A program made the translations under genes and the position numbers. Positions 7,493 to 14,941 of a stretch of 64,000 bases of DNA are shown here, one piece after another; position 1 is the stretch's first letter, and each line of letters starts with the position of its first letter. Location: positions 113,879 through 177,878 of IMG/VR virus record IMGVR_UViG_3300047510_001668; one strand, 5' to 3'. The notes under the pieces are model-generated. The model did not search any database. It was not told the origin of the DNA and saw nothing but the letters and a program-made list of their open reading frames with translations. Origin of the DNA: a virus.

Positions 7493-8505
7493 TAACAATT
7501 TCTCCATTCTGTAAATTTCAATTGCGCCATGAGTCCTTGGTATGTATGCTCACGAATGATGTGTTGAACATCCTTTCCAGCTTCCACAAACTCATTGATG
7601 TCTTTTTCATGATACCCACAAGGCCAAATGACCACTTGGTAATTAAGTTTGATGTACTTCTCGACAATTCTACACACCTCAATGTTTCGTGGTTGATTAT
7701 CAAACACAATGGTGATGAGTTCTTTCGGCAGATTCAAAGTTTCAATTTTACTGAACCCTGTGCCTGCACATGCCAAAGAATTATTTAGAAATAAACTATC
7801 TATGGGCCCTTCCACAATGGTGATGGGACGAGTCCTATCAATGGTGTTGATACCAAACATCAATGGAGCATCTTCTTGCAACTTAATCATGATGTATCGA
7901 AGTGATTCACCACGAAGACCTCGCATTGTCACTCCCGTGAGTTCACCGGCTTCATCATAAAACGGGAGCAACAACCGAGGTTCTTCAGTACGAATAGTAT
8001 CATATTCAGGAGCAATCTTCTTGATGTCCTTCACTGAAGGAATATAATACAATTCTTGATATTTGTCAACTGGAATCTTTCTGGACACACAATATCTCAC
8101 TGCCTCGTTGTCCACATCACATTTGTCCAACCGAACAGCCACCTGATCCAACAGGGACTTGGGTTTAAATACAGGAGCTTCAAATGTCAGGAATTCTTCG
8201 GCATCTTTATGTGCCTTGGGTCCGTTCTCACCTTTGCTGTAGCGTTCAAACACATATTGCTGATAGGTATGAGCATCAAAGTTTTTCAGGAATGTCCCGA
8301 AATGTTGGCTGGCATCACAGTTATGGCACTTGTAGTACATATCATTCTTCTGCCGATAGAAATAGCCACGTGCCTTTTTCTTGTTGGTCTTGGAATCACC
8401 GCAGATGATGCAACGACAATTCCACAAGTCTGCCTTTTTCTTGGCAAACAAGGGAAGTCTGTGACCAATCATGTTCAGATATTTTGTGTCAATAAAATAG
8501 GACAT
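7492..8505 (-). CDS. 61: DNA primase (gp61)
   Basis: The 337-residue protein has an N-terminal zinc-binding region with Cys30/32/35 and Cys60/63 (CRCIIC...CHNC), then a TOPRIM domain with the acidic motif EGPIDSL at residue 232 and a downstream VFDNQPRN segment. It is the T4 gp61-type primase, which makes short RNA primers with the gp41 helicase for lagging-strand synthesis. A sigma70-like promoter lies directly upstream at 8526-8554, so it is probably transcribed early with thyX and nrdJ. In the second TOPRIM motif the usual DxD is DNQ, as in other phage primases of this kind. The gene stop is fused to the ThyX start. Confidence 0.93.
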   Translation of the reverse strand: MSYFIDTKYLNMIGHRLPLFAKKKADLWNCRCIICGDSKTNKKKARGYFYRQKNDMYYKCHNCDASQHFGTFLKNFDAHTYQQYVFERYSKGENGPKAHKDAEEFLTFEAPVFKPKSLLDQVAVRLDKCDVDNEAVRYCVSRKIPVDKYQELYYIPSVKDIKKIAPEYDTIRTEEPRLLLPFYDEAGELTGVTMRGLRGESLRYIMIKLQEDAPLMFGINTIDRTRPITIVEGPIDSLFLNNSLACAGTGFSKIETLNLPKELITIVFDNQPRNIEVCRIVEKYIKLNYQVVIWPCGYHEKDINEFVEAGKDVQHIIREHTYQGLMAQLKFTEWRNC

Positions 8506-8525
8506 CGTGTTTCCTCCTGTCTTGG

Positions 8526-8554
8526 AAGATACACGATGACACCATATTTGTCAA
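8526..8554 (-). promoter_or_regulatory. Sigma70-like early promoter for primase operon
   Basis: The minus strand reads TTGACA, 17 nt, TATCTT, ending 21 nt before the primase start. Inverted hexamers ACACCA/TGGTGT (8539-8544 and 8562-8567) place the -35 box in a loop. No T-tract follows, so this dyad looks more like an operator than a terminator. Confidence 0.75.
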
Positions 8555-8566
8555 GTTTTATTGGTG

Positions 8567-9055
8567 TTACTTCAGAAATTCACCCAGGATTTCATGAGAG
8601 ATGGCACCCAACACCACACTACCGCCCATGATGAGCCATTTCCATCGTTCCAGGTCCACCACTCTCTTTTCCAGTTCAGTCTGTTGTTCTGACATGGCTT
8701 TGGTTTCTTCTGTGATGCATTTCTTGATTTCAGAAGTGCCATAGGTCATGGCAGTCATCAATCGTTGTTCTGTTTCTGTCAGGTCATCGGACATCTCACG
8801 ACTGACCGTGGTGATACGGGAATGCAACTCTTTGATATCACCTTGGATTTCCTGCCGGCGTCTTTCCACCAATGAGAACAACTCCTCGTCTATGTCATCC
8901 TGTTTGGACAACCGTTCTTCATGAACAGCCAACATCTTGGCAATGTTGTTGGACACATCACCCATTTTTTCAATGGCAGCATCCAAGCGTGAAAAGAGCG
9001 ATGCCATTCTGTTGACATCACTCTTTAACACTGCCACTTCTGTTTCCAGATTCAT
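8567..9055 (-). CDS. Coiled-coil protein with C-terminal membrane anchor
   Basis: The 162-residue protein is almost entirely helical and charged, with heptad-like patterns over residues 1-135, and ends with one hydrophobic segment (WLIMGGSVVLGAISHEILGEF, about 140-160). A tail-anchored inner-membrane protein is likely. It is separated by 3 nt from the small membrane protein upstream. No catalytic motif is seen. Resembles unnamed tail-anchored coiled-coil proteins of T4-like environmental phages. The function is unknown. Confidence 0.75.
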   Translation of the reverse strand: MNLETEVAVLKSDVNRMASLFSRLDAAIEKMGDVSNNIAKMLAVHEERLSKQDDIDEELFSLVERRRQEIQGDIKELHSRITTVSREMSDDLTETEQRLMTAMTYGTSEIKKCITEETKAMSEQQTELEKRVVDLERWKWLIMGGSVVLGAISHEILGEFLK

Positions 9056-9058
9056 CTA

Positions 9059-9295
9059 TTACTTGGTCTTCTTGACCTTACCGCCATACTTCTTTTTCAC
9101 CTTCTTCACTTCTTTTTGCACTTCGGCTACGGCGGCCATGGCATCTTTCATGTCCACTTTGCCATCATTGTTCACATCAGCCACATCTTTGGCCTTTTCT
9201 GTCATGGCTTTCAAGGTGATGGGAGCATCTTCTTCACGGAAGATGAACCAGTAGGCACCTACCAAAACGGCTGCGAGTAGTACAATCCAAATCAT
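9059..9295 (-). CDS. Small membrane-anchored EF-hand-like protein
   Basis: A 78-residue protein with an N-terminal membrane segment (MIWIVLLAAVLVGAYWFIF), a single calcium-loop-like motif DVNNDGKVDMKDA near residues 40-52 (acidic residues at loop positions 1, 3, 5, 9 and 12 as in EF-hand or dockerin loops) and a very basic C-terminus (KKVKKKYGGKVKKTK). A similar loop occurs in the prohead-core-like protein at 53729-54445. Known use of this loop is Ca2+ binding; whether it binds metal here is inference. It lies next to other small membrane or virion proteins of unknown role. Confidence 0.7.
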   Translation of the reverse strand: MIWIVLLAAVLVGAYWFIFREEDAPITLKAMTEKAKDVADVNNDGKVDMKDAMAAVAEVQKEVKKVKKKYGGKVKKTK

Positions 9296-9345
9296 ATGTT
9301 ATCTCCTTGTTTTATCTTTTTCGCTCCCGGCGAATACTATGATGT

Positions 9346-9498
9346 TCACTTCTTTTTCTTCTTTTTCATCACCGGCTTTCTACGAAACATCTTGAACTTC
9401 ATCACGGGATCATACTTGGCAATGGCGCCACTTCCCATGTTGTTGGCTGGAACTTCTTCTTGCACTTCAGCTTCAACAAATTCTTTGAACTTTTTCAT
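9346..9498 (-). CDS. Small basic protein with GSGAIA motif (50 aa)
   Basis: A short frame of 50 codons starting MKKFKEFVEAE and ending in a run of lysines. It contains NNMGSGAIAKYDP, a motif I associate with small virion-associated proteins in T4-like environmental phages. Its ATG overlaps the stop codon of the upstream gene (ATGA at 9495-9498), so translation is coupled. The amphipathic FKEFVEAEVQEE start resembles the delivery or maturation segments at the N-terminus of other virion proteins in this window (such as ITLKEFLVVEA at 13705). The role is unknown. Confidence 0.6.
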   Translation of the reverse strand: MKKFKEFVEAEVQEEVPANNMGSGAIAKYDPVMKFKMFRRKPVMKKKKKK

Positions 9499-9875
9499 AT
9501 CTTTCTCAACTTGTTGATGACATTGACATCCAACTCAATGTCAGTTTCGTTTATTTGTTTGCTTATTTGAAAACGTTCAGGTAGATAATTCAAATACACC
9601 AGAAACGTTTTGATTTCAGGCCAGAACTCCATTTCAAACTTCAAAAACAACATGGGAACCAGAGCAACACCAAACACATTGTGTAACAAAATCAAATGGT
9701 TCAACACCAAACGTTCACTCAATGTTCCGGATTTCTTGTACCGTTTCAACAATCGTTTGATGTACTTGAAACGCTTCAAGTCTCCATCAAATTCTTTGAT
9801 GCTGGTGCAAGAAGGATTGTTATAATGTTGTGCTGCATATAATAAAAATGTATCCTGCGTCAAATCAATAGGCAT
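9495..9875 (-). CDS. Conserved phage protein of unknown function
   Basis: A 126-residue, mostly helical protein starting MPIDLTQDTFLLYAAQHYNN. The middle region DLKRFKYIKRLLKRYKKSG followed by LNHLILLHNVFG is strongly patterned and I associate it with a conserved protein in marine T4-like phages, where it has no assigned role. It sits between a tail-fibre-like protein and a small GSGAIA protein and is coupled to the latter by a 4-nt overlap. No membrane segment is certain, although residues 59-78 are hydrophobic. Nucleic-acid binding is possible given the basic helix, but unsupported otherwise. Confidence 0.8.
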   Translation of the reverse strand: MPIDLTQDTFLLYAAQHYNNPSCTSIKEFDGDLKRFKYIKRLLKRYKKSGTLSERLVLNHLILLHNVFGVALVPMLFLKFEMEFWPEIKTFLVYLNYLPERFQISKQINETDIELDVNVINKLRKI

Positions 9876-9878
9876 AGT

Positions 9879-10331
9879 TTAGAAATTTACGGCTGCTGAG
9901 CCTCCAATAACCCACCAGTCGCTGTTGTACCAAAGAAGAATAAGTGTTTGTCCCATTTCTGTGAATACGGCACTTGTTACACCTTTGATGTTTGATGTGA
10001 TGGATGATGTGCCGCCTGCAGATGTACACAGGATGAATTTGATTTGACCTGTGTATGTGCCATCAACAATGGATAGAGCATTCACACCACCTGTATTACT
10101 TATAAGGGTAAACAATGATGTTGCATTGATGGTGCCAGCATTGGCAATCACTTGTGGGCTTTCAACATCCAGTGCCAACAATCCTCCAAATTGTATCAAG
10201 GTGCTTGGAAGATTGGCTAATAATGTGGACATGCTAAGTTTCTTATCTGTGTTGGATTGCACCAGATAGAGCACGTCCGCCGGATTGACGGACGCGGCTG
10301 CGGTCAAATCAGTTACTTTGCTATCAGCCAT
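9879..10331 (-). CDS. Virion structural protein, fibre-like
   Basis: The 150-residue protein starts MADSKVTDLTAAASVNPADVLYLVQ, a widespread N-terminal signature of phage fibre or baseplate-associated proteins. The rest is beta-rich with small residues (TNATSLFTLISNTGG) and ends in WWVIGGSAAVNF. It follows a larger structural protein with only 6 nt between them. A peripheral virion protein is likely. The attachment site and receptor cannot be inferred. Confidence 0.7.
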   Translation of the reverse strand: MADSKVTDLTAAASVNPADVLYLVQSNTDKKLSMSTLLANLPSTLIQFGGLLALDVESPQVIANAGTINATSLFTLISNTGGVNALSIVDGTYTGQIKFILCTSAGGTSSITSNIKGVTSAVFTEMGQTLILLWYNSDWWVIGGSAAVNF

Positions 10332-10337
10332 GATTTA

Positions 10338-11174
10338 TTATACTGAAGGTGAAGGTGTTACTGAAGGTGTTACTGAAGGTGTCACACTGATTGAAGGTGT
10401 CACGCTAGGTGTTACTGAAGGCGTGACTGAAGGTGTGACTGAAGGTGTTGGTGATTCTGGGAAATAGGTGTCATCGGCAGCGTCATCTGTAATATCAGCA
10501 AGAGCCACCAATGTCTCATAACGCTTTCTTTCCACCACACCATTCACTTGGAATGTCAAGTTGGCTGCCCCGCCACTGCCAAGAAGAGCATCTGTTACTG
10601 TGATGGTGTCATTGTCCGCATGTCCTGCACCTGTTTGCACAATTTCAATGGAAGCTGCACCAGCAGCTGATACTGTGATACGGAACATGTGTCCTGTGCC
10701 AGAACCTGATGTGGTTCCTTCCACAAGATAGATGCCTGCCTTACGTGCTGCATCAGCAGCACCAATGGTATCCACAGCAGCAATGGCACCAGTCTTTACA
10801 GATTGACGATGTGTCCATCCTATTTGTGCTGGACCGTCTGTGTCTAACATTTCAAACTTGTCAACACCAAACACAGTCTTAGTGTCTGTTCCATTGGAAA
10901 AGCCGTAACGTAAGAACTTTGGCTTTTCACTTAAGGTGTAGTTAGTGCCACCGCCTACTATAGAAATGCTATCACCTGCACGTGCAGCAATCACAGTACA
11001 TGCTGTGTTGGATGCAATTGCTGTGATGACAAATTCTTGGCTTCCTGCTAGTAGAAAATCACCCACACGTGCTTCTGTGGTGAAAGCTGTACCTGTTCCG
11101 GTGACAGCACCACCTGTGGTGATGGCTACAGTTCCTGTTGACGTTTTATCGTCTTTAATACCCCAACCTGACAT
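10338..11174 (-). CDS. Virion structural protein with VTPS repeat tail
   Basis: The 278-residue protein starts MSGWGIKDDKTSTGTVAITTGG and is beta-rich, with repeated TGTGTAF-like and GTNYTL segments, consistent with a structural or decoration protein. The last 40 residues are a low-complexity stalk of VTPS units (SVTPSVTPSVTPS...) ending TPSPSV. Pro/Ser/Thr/Val stalks of this kind are extended linkers in surface proteins. It forms a tight run with the upstream virion protein at 11177 and the downstream fibre-like protein. Repeat number may vary between isolates. Confidence 0.75.
   Translation of the reverse strand: MSGWGIKDDKTSTGTVAITTGGAVTGTGTAFTTEARVGDFLLAGSQEFVITAIASNTACTVIAARAGDSISIVGGGTNYTLSEKPKFLRYGFSNGTDTKTVFGVDKFEMLDTDGPAQIGWTHRQSVKTGAIAAVDTIGAADAARKAGIYLVEGTTSGSGTGHMFRITVSAAGAASIEIVQTGAGHADNDTITVTDALLGSGGAANLTFQVNGVVERKRYETLVALADITDDAADDTYFPESPTPSVTPSVTPSVTPSVTPSISVTPSVTPSVTPSPSV
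10340..10453 (-). repeat. 12-nt tandem repeat encoding VTPS
   Basis: About nine imperfect copies of the unit ACACCTTCAGTA/C (minus strand), encoding Val-Thr-Pro-Ser, with one interruption (ISVTPS). Short tandem repeats in coding DNA are prone to copy-number change. Confidence 0.8.
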
Positions 11175-11176
11175 GG

Positions 11177-11761
11177 TTATTCTCCTGAATTATAGAGTTG
11201 TTCGACTGTATTGAAAAATTCTTTAACGTTTTCTTTGGGAAGGTCTGCGACGCTGGACACATTGAAAGTTTTCAATGTTTCTAGAAATGCCTTTTCGTAT
11301 GATTCAGAAGTCACAACAGGTTGAACCTGTTCTTCCATTCTTCCCTTCAAGTTGTCACGGCGGCGACGAAGTTCCGTCTTGGCGCGTGATGCCAAACGCT
11401 TTTCAGCAGGAGAAATCTTTCCACCGGCTTTTTTCTTTCTTTCAGCACTTCTGGCAAGGGTGTCCAACATACCTTCTGGTGTACGTTTCAAATCCATTTC
11501 TTCTTCAGCAATAGGATTGAATTCTTCGAATTTCTTCATGGCAACTCTCTGACGTAAAAGGCGATACATTTGTGGGTCATCGAAAACTAGGTTCATGATT
11601 TTTTGTGTGAAATCATAGAACACGCGTCGTTGATTAAGTGGTAGAAAAGCGTCTGTGTCAACACCATGTAATGCCATGTTCAACCATGGCAGATATTGCA
11701 CAGGCATCATTCCCATACGAACCAATTGTTCAATTTGTTTGCTGCGTTCGTCTGAGTGCAT
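11177..11761 (-). CDS. Charged helical protein, probable virion component
   Basis: Open to 11908, but the ATG at 11761 (MHSDERSKQIEQL) is preferred: it follows GGTGGTGA, and a perfect late promoter box (TATAAATA, 11788-11795) lies between the two candidate starts. The 194-residue product is highly charged and mostly helical, with basic stretches (RSAERKKKAGGKISPAEKRLASRAKTELRRRR). This resembles small internal or packaging-associated head proteins. No catalytic motif is seen. It lies downstream of the nucleotidyltransferase-like virion protein. Confidence 0.75.
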   Translation of the reverse strand: MHSDERSKQIEQLVRMGMMPVQYLPWLNMALHGVDTDAFLPLNQRRVFYDFTQKIMNLVFDDPQMYRLLRQRVAMKKFEEFNPIAEEEMDLKRTPEGMLDTLARSAERKKKAGGKISPAEKRLASRAKTELRRRRDNLKGRMEEQVQPVVTSESYEKAFLETLKTFNVSSVADLPKENVKEFFNTVEQLYNSGE

Positions 11762-11787
11762 AATCACCACCTGAAAACGTTCTATAG

Positions 11788-11795
11788 TATTTATA
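11788..11795 (-). promoter_or_regulatory. T4-type late promoter box (TATAAATA)
   Basis: A perfect TATAAATA on the minus strand, 27 nt before the ATG at 11761. It sets the start of that gene. Confidence 0.8.
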
Positions 11796-11858
11796 ATTAC
11801 TTCAGGCTCGCTTTCAACATCCAGGCTGAATTTCAAGAGTTCCTGAGTGTTCCTTCTG

Positions 11859-13379
11859 TTAGCAGTTCCATTTTCTGAGAGCTTTATTGATACGAGAGTT
11901 CGGGTCATTAGCGGTCTTGGCTGAAGTCAACCGCTTCTTCATCCCTCCCATTCTGGCACAGAAACTCTTTCTCCGTTTGGCGGCTTTGCTTCCCTTCTTC
12001 AATTTGGAAGGCTTGGTGGTCACAGCCATGGACAACTTGCTACCAGGGTTGGCACGACGATAGGAGGCGATACCTTTTCTGTTCAATCCACCTTCTGGGT
12101 CCTTGCCTTCCTTTCTTTGCCAAGCTGGTGCGGCTTCATCCAAAGACAATTCTTCATCTGACAAATCCACCAAGGCTTGACGTAGTTTTTCAATCATGCC
12201 TGAGTTACGAACCACTTTGAACACCATGTTCTGCAATCCAAATTCACCTGTGGATGATAATCCTGACTTACGCATTCCTGCAATCTTTTCCAACACCAAT
12301 TTAATCATGTCCACGTTCTTACCGGCAATGGCTTCTTGTGCTTCTTTGATGAGACTATCAGCCATGTCACCAATTTCTTTGTGTTCAAATGAAGGGGCTG
12401 ACATTCTGGGTTCCACCAACCAGCTGTTGGATTGCAAACTGTATTGTCCTGTTGCCACAAGGTGTTCATTGCTGCCTTGTGCATACACTTCCACAGGATA
12501 TCCCTTGATGCGAATGTTATGGCGACGATTGAATTCATCCTTCTTGGCACGAAGCAACTTTTCCACCAGGGTGACATCATGGTATCCGCCAAGACGAACT
12601 ATCACGTGCAGGTCGAAATCACTGAACTTGGTCCAGTTGTAGTTGGCGTTGGATCCTGTCAAGATGATGTCTGTGACTTCCAGATCCACACCCCAAGTTT
12701 CCATGAAAGACCTGGCCACCTTCAACAAGGCTTCACGAACATCAGGCTTCAACACCATGCCATCCCAAGCGGCGGGATTCAATTCAGCATGATAGATGAC
12801 CGTTTCCTGTTCAATGTTCATGAATTCTTTCAAGGTGGCCATCTTCTTCTTCAACACAGGAATGTCGGCATTTTCCTGGCCTGGGGTCACTGCCAACATC
12901 TTCTTGGTGAGTTCTGGACTGCCCCATTCATTGTCTTTACCTAGTTCTTCATTTGTTGAGCGCCAACCGCCGCCTTTGCCGCGATACCACTTGGCAGCCC
13001 AGCCATTGGCATAGGCACTGGGGTACACATCAAACTTGGAGCGAGCCAATGCTTTTGCTCGAGCCCAAAGTTTGGGGTTGGTGGGCTTGTTCTTTTCTTG
13101 TAGGATTTCTTCTTTCATAGTTTTCACCATGATGGGTTTGTTGCCTTGACCAGGCTGGTCTTTACCAGGACGACCTGCTGCAGCTTGTGCAGCACGCTTT
13201 CTTCTCACGGCAGATTTGATTTCATCTTTGCTCATGCTAGCTGCTTTAGCAGCAGGCACACACTTGGCATATCCTTTCTTCTTGCCTGAAGTGCCACAGG
13301 GCTCATAACTGCCATCTTTTTTCTTCTTGGCGATGTTCACCCATTTTTCTCGGAACCAGTTACGTAAATCTTCATTCAT
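11859..13379 (-). CDS. Multidomain virion protein with nucleotidyltransferase-like core
   Basis: A 506-residue composite. Residues 1-50 contain WFREKWVNI...PCG...KCVPAAKA, and residues 98-140 contain KLWARAKALARSKFDVYPSAYANGWAAKWY; both match the DUF5872-type segments of phage virion proteins. Residues 240-300 resemble a polymerase-beta-like nucleotidyltransferase: GS at 242-243, an SDFDLH DxD pair at 254/256, and an acidic strand PVEVYA with Glu297. The C-terminal ~80 residues (ASYRRANPGSKLSMAV ... DPNSRINKALRKWNC) match another short virion-associated domain (DUF6321-like). All domain names are from memory of motifs. The protein is highly basic at both ends, consistent with packaging or ejection with DNA. 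It could transfer a nucleotide to host RNA or protein; the substrate is unknown. Confidence 0.75.
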   Translation of the reverse strand: MNEDLRNWFREKWVNIAKKKKDGSYEPCGTSGKKKGYAKCVPAAKAASMSKDEIKSAVRRKRAAQAAAGRPGKDQPGQGNKPIMVKTMKEEILQEKNKPTNPKLWARAKALARSKFDVYPSAYANGWAAKWYRGKGGGWRSTNEELGKDNEWGSPELTKKMLAVTPGQENADIPVLKKKMATLKEFMNIEQETVIYHAELNPAAWDGMVLKPDVREALLKVARSFMETWGVDLEVTDIILTGSNANYNWTKFSDFDLHVIVRLGGYHDVTLVEKLLRAKKDEFNRRHNIRIKGYPVEVYAQGSNEHLVATGQYSLQSNSWLVEPRMSAPSFEHKEIGDMADSLIKEAQEAIAGKNVDMIKLVLEKIAGMRKSGLSSTGEFGLQNMVFKVVRNSGMIEKLRQALVDLSDEELSLDEAAPAWQRKEGKDPEGGLNRKGIASYRRANPGSKLSMAVTTKPSKLKKGSKAAKRRKSFCARMGGMKKRLTSAKTANDPNSRINKALRKWNC

Positions 13380-13705
13380 CAGTAGGTTCTCTTGGATTGA
13401 GGAAGTTCTTTACGAATCAATGATTTCTTATATATCTTGGCACGTTGCTTAACTAAACGTTCCACAGCAGACTTCTGCGTGTTGGATAATGAGGATTTAC
13501 GTTTCACACCCACCAACTTATACACTTTTCGAAGTGCTTCTTTGTTTAAACGTTTTTGAAAACGCTTGGCACTGGCATTGATTTTTGCTGTAATCTTTTT
13601 TCTACGTTCCAATTTCCAACGATACTTTTTCATGGTACGTTGTTTCTTGAACCGCCCTTGTGGTGTCAATGCTTCCACCACCAGAAATTCTTTTAGTGTA
13701 ATCAC
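13379..13705 (-). CDS. Small very basic protein, likely virion-associated
   Basis: The 108-residue protein starts MITLKEFLVVEALTPQGRFKKQR, an amphipathic segment followed by almost continuous basic residues (RRKKITAKINASAKRFQKRLNK). Such proteins in T4-like phages are packaged in the capsid and may enter the host with DNA. It overlaps the upstream spanin-like gene by 4 nt and adjoins the nucleotidyltransferase-like gene, so the three are probably co-expressed late. Nothing in the sequence shows a specific activity. Confidence 0.75.
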   Translation of the reverse strand: MITLKEFLVVEALTPQGRFKKQRTMKKYRWKLERRKKITAKINASAKRFQKRLNKEALRKVYKLVGVKRKSSLSNTQKSAVERLVKQRAKIYKKSLIRKELPQSKRTY

Positions 13706-14298
13706 TTCAGAACAACTCCCCCAATCACCACACCTGCCACTACACCTACTACAAATGAAGTCTTACGGCTTGGTAATTTGATGCCAAACATTTTGTTGGG
13801 ATTCTTGGGAGCAGGAGGAATGTTGTTCACAACAGTTTGGAGACTATCACCACGGAGTAAGGCAAGTTTCAATGCGTCATCTTTCTTTAGTATGGCAGTT
13901 TCTAATTCTTGTATTTGATTACCTTGTGTTGTGATAGTTGTTTCTTGTTTTGTAATGATGGAATCTTTTAATGGAAGTATCTGTCTGGCAAGTTGTAGTG
14001 TGTCGGTGATAGTCTCCGTTAACAATTGTGCTCGATCCATTAAATTCAATGTTTCATTTTTCAATTCTGTAGCTTGTCTGCTGTACACGCTGGCACGACT
14101 TTGTGCTGCACGAGCTTCATTGTCAGCAATGATGATTTCTTGTGCTAAGCTATCGGCAAACTTTGTGGCTGAATCTGCTTGAGCCTGAAACTTCTTGTAG
14201 TCAGCAATGTACTTGTCCATGGCATCATCGCTTGTGGAATCTTGCCAGTACAATACACCTGCAAATGATAATAGTAATACAAGAAGTTTCAATCTCAT
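13702..14298 (-). CDS. Two-membrane-segment coiled-coil protein, spanin-like candidate
   Basis: The 198-residue protein has an N-terminal hydrophobic segment (LKLLVLLLSFAGVLYW, residues 3-19), a long periplasm-type helical coiled coil (about 30-150), and a C-terminal hydrophobic segment (SFVVGVVAGVVIGGVVLK). It sits directly after the GH19 endolysin, behind a late promoter box at 14317-14324. Position and topology fit a lysis accessory protein of the spanin type, which bridges the inner and outer membranes. No lipobox cysteine is present, so a classical unimolecular spanin is not proven. It may instead be another envelope protein. Confidence 0.6.
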   Translation of the reverse strand: MRLKLLVLLLSFAGVLYWQDSTSDDAMDKYIADYKKFQAQADSATKFADSLAQEIIIADNEARAAQSRASVYSRQATELKNETLNLMDRAQLLTETITDTLQLARQILPLKDSIITKQETTITTQGNQIQELETAILKKDDALKLALLRGDSLQTVVNNIPPAPKNPNKMFGIKLPSRKTSFVVGVVAGVVIGGVVLK

Positions 14299-14316
14299 AA
14301 CATCTCCTGATTCTGT

Positions 14317-14324
14317 TATTTATT
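14317..14324 (-). promoter_or_regulatory. T4-type late promoter box (AATAAATA)
   Basis: AATAAATA on the minus strand overlaps the endolysin stop codon and lies 19 nt before the spanin-like start. Its position and downstream AGGAG site support use. Confidence 0.6.
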
Positions 14325-14922
14325 ACTTGAACAGAGCGTAGAATTCGTTGAAATGCTTGATACGGTCAACAAGACCGATGGTGCCACCGTTCACCTTCTT
14401 GGTGATGGCAGTGATATCAAGTTCAGTGGCACCCTTGTCAGCAAGAGCATTCAAGCCACGTGAGTTCCAGAACCAGGCGGCTGAAAGAAGAGGATACTTT
14501 GTGGCAACTAGGTCAGGTGTTTCAAGAATGTTTTCTGGAACAACCTTATCAAATGCACCATAGTTGTCCTTGCCAGTCAATTGGATATAGCCACGACCAC
14601 GATACTTGTATCCTTCACCTGAAGCTTCTGGACCGTTGCCCATACGACCGCCGTAAATCAAGTTGGCAATTTTTTCTGGCTTCCGTTCGTATTCCAAAGC
14701 CTTGGCTTCTGTTGGGAAATACTTCTTGAACAATCCTAACAAGCCCTTGGCGCCGTAGTTAAGGTTTTCATTCACAGCCTTGAAGTTGCCTGATTCATGA
14801 CCGCATTGTGCAAGAAAATGGCAAAGGCGAAGAGGGGTGTTGATTTGAAACTTTTCCATCACTTCAGGAATTTGTGTGATTACTGTGTCAGGAACATGTC
14901 CCTTGAGCTTTTGAATATCCAT
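14323..14922 (-). CDS. Endolysin, glycoside hydrolase family 19
   Basis: The 199-residue protein has the GH19 chitinase/lysozyme features: FLAQCGHESGNF with catalytic Glu43, then GEGYKYRGRGYIQLTGKDNY near residues 101-120, and an aromatic WFWNSRGLNALADKG segment. GH19 phage endolysins cleave the peptidoglycan glycan strand between MurNAc and GlcNAc. It lacks a signal peptide, so access to the wall needs a holin or similar protein; no certain holin is seen in the window. The spanin-like gene follows at once. T4's own e lysozyme is of a different family. Confidence 0.93.
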   Translation of the reverse strand: MDIQKLKGHVPDTVITQIPEVMEKFQINTPLRLCHFLAQCGHESGNFKAVNENLNYGAKGLLGLFKKYFPTEAKALEYERKPEKIANLIYGGRMGNGPEASGEGYKYRGRGYIQLTGKDNYGAFDKVVPENILETPDLVATKYPLLSAAWFWNSRGLNALADKGATELDITAITKKVNGGTIGLVDRIKHFNEFYALFK

Positions 14923-14941
14923 TGATTATCTCTGGTTGAAG

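Noticed and set aside
8056-8631. Plus-strand open frame of 191 codons
   Set aside because: It overlaps the primase gene and its promoter in antisense and lacks initiation signals.
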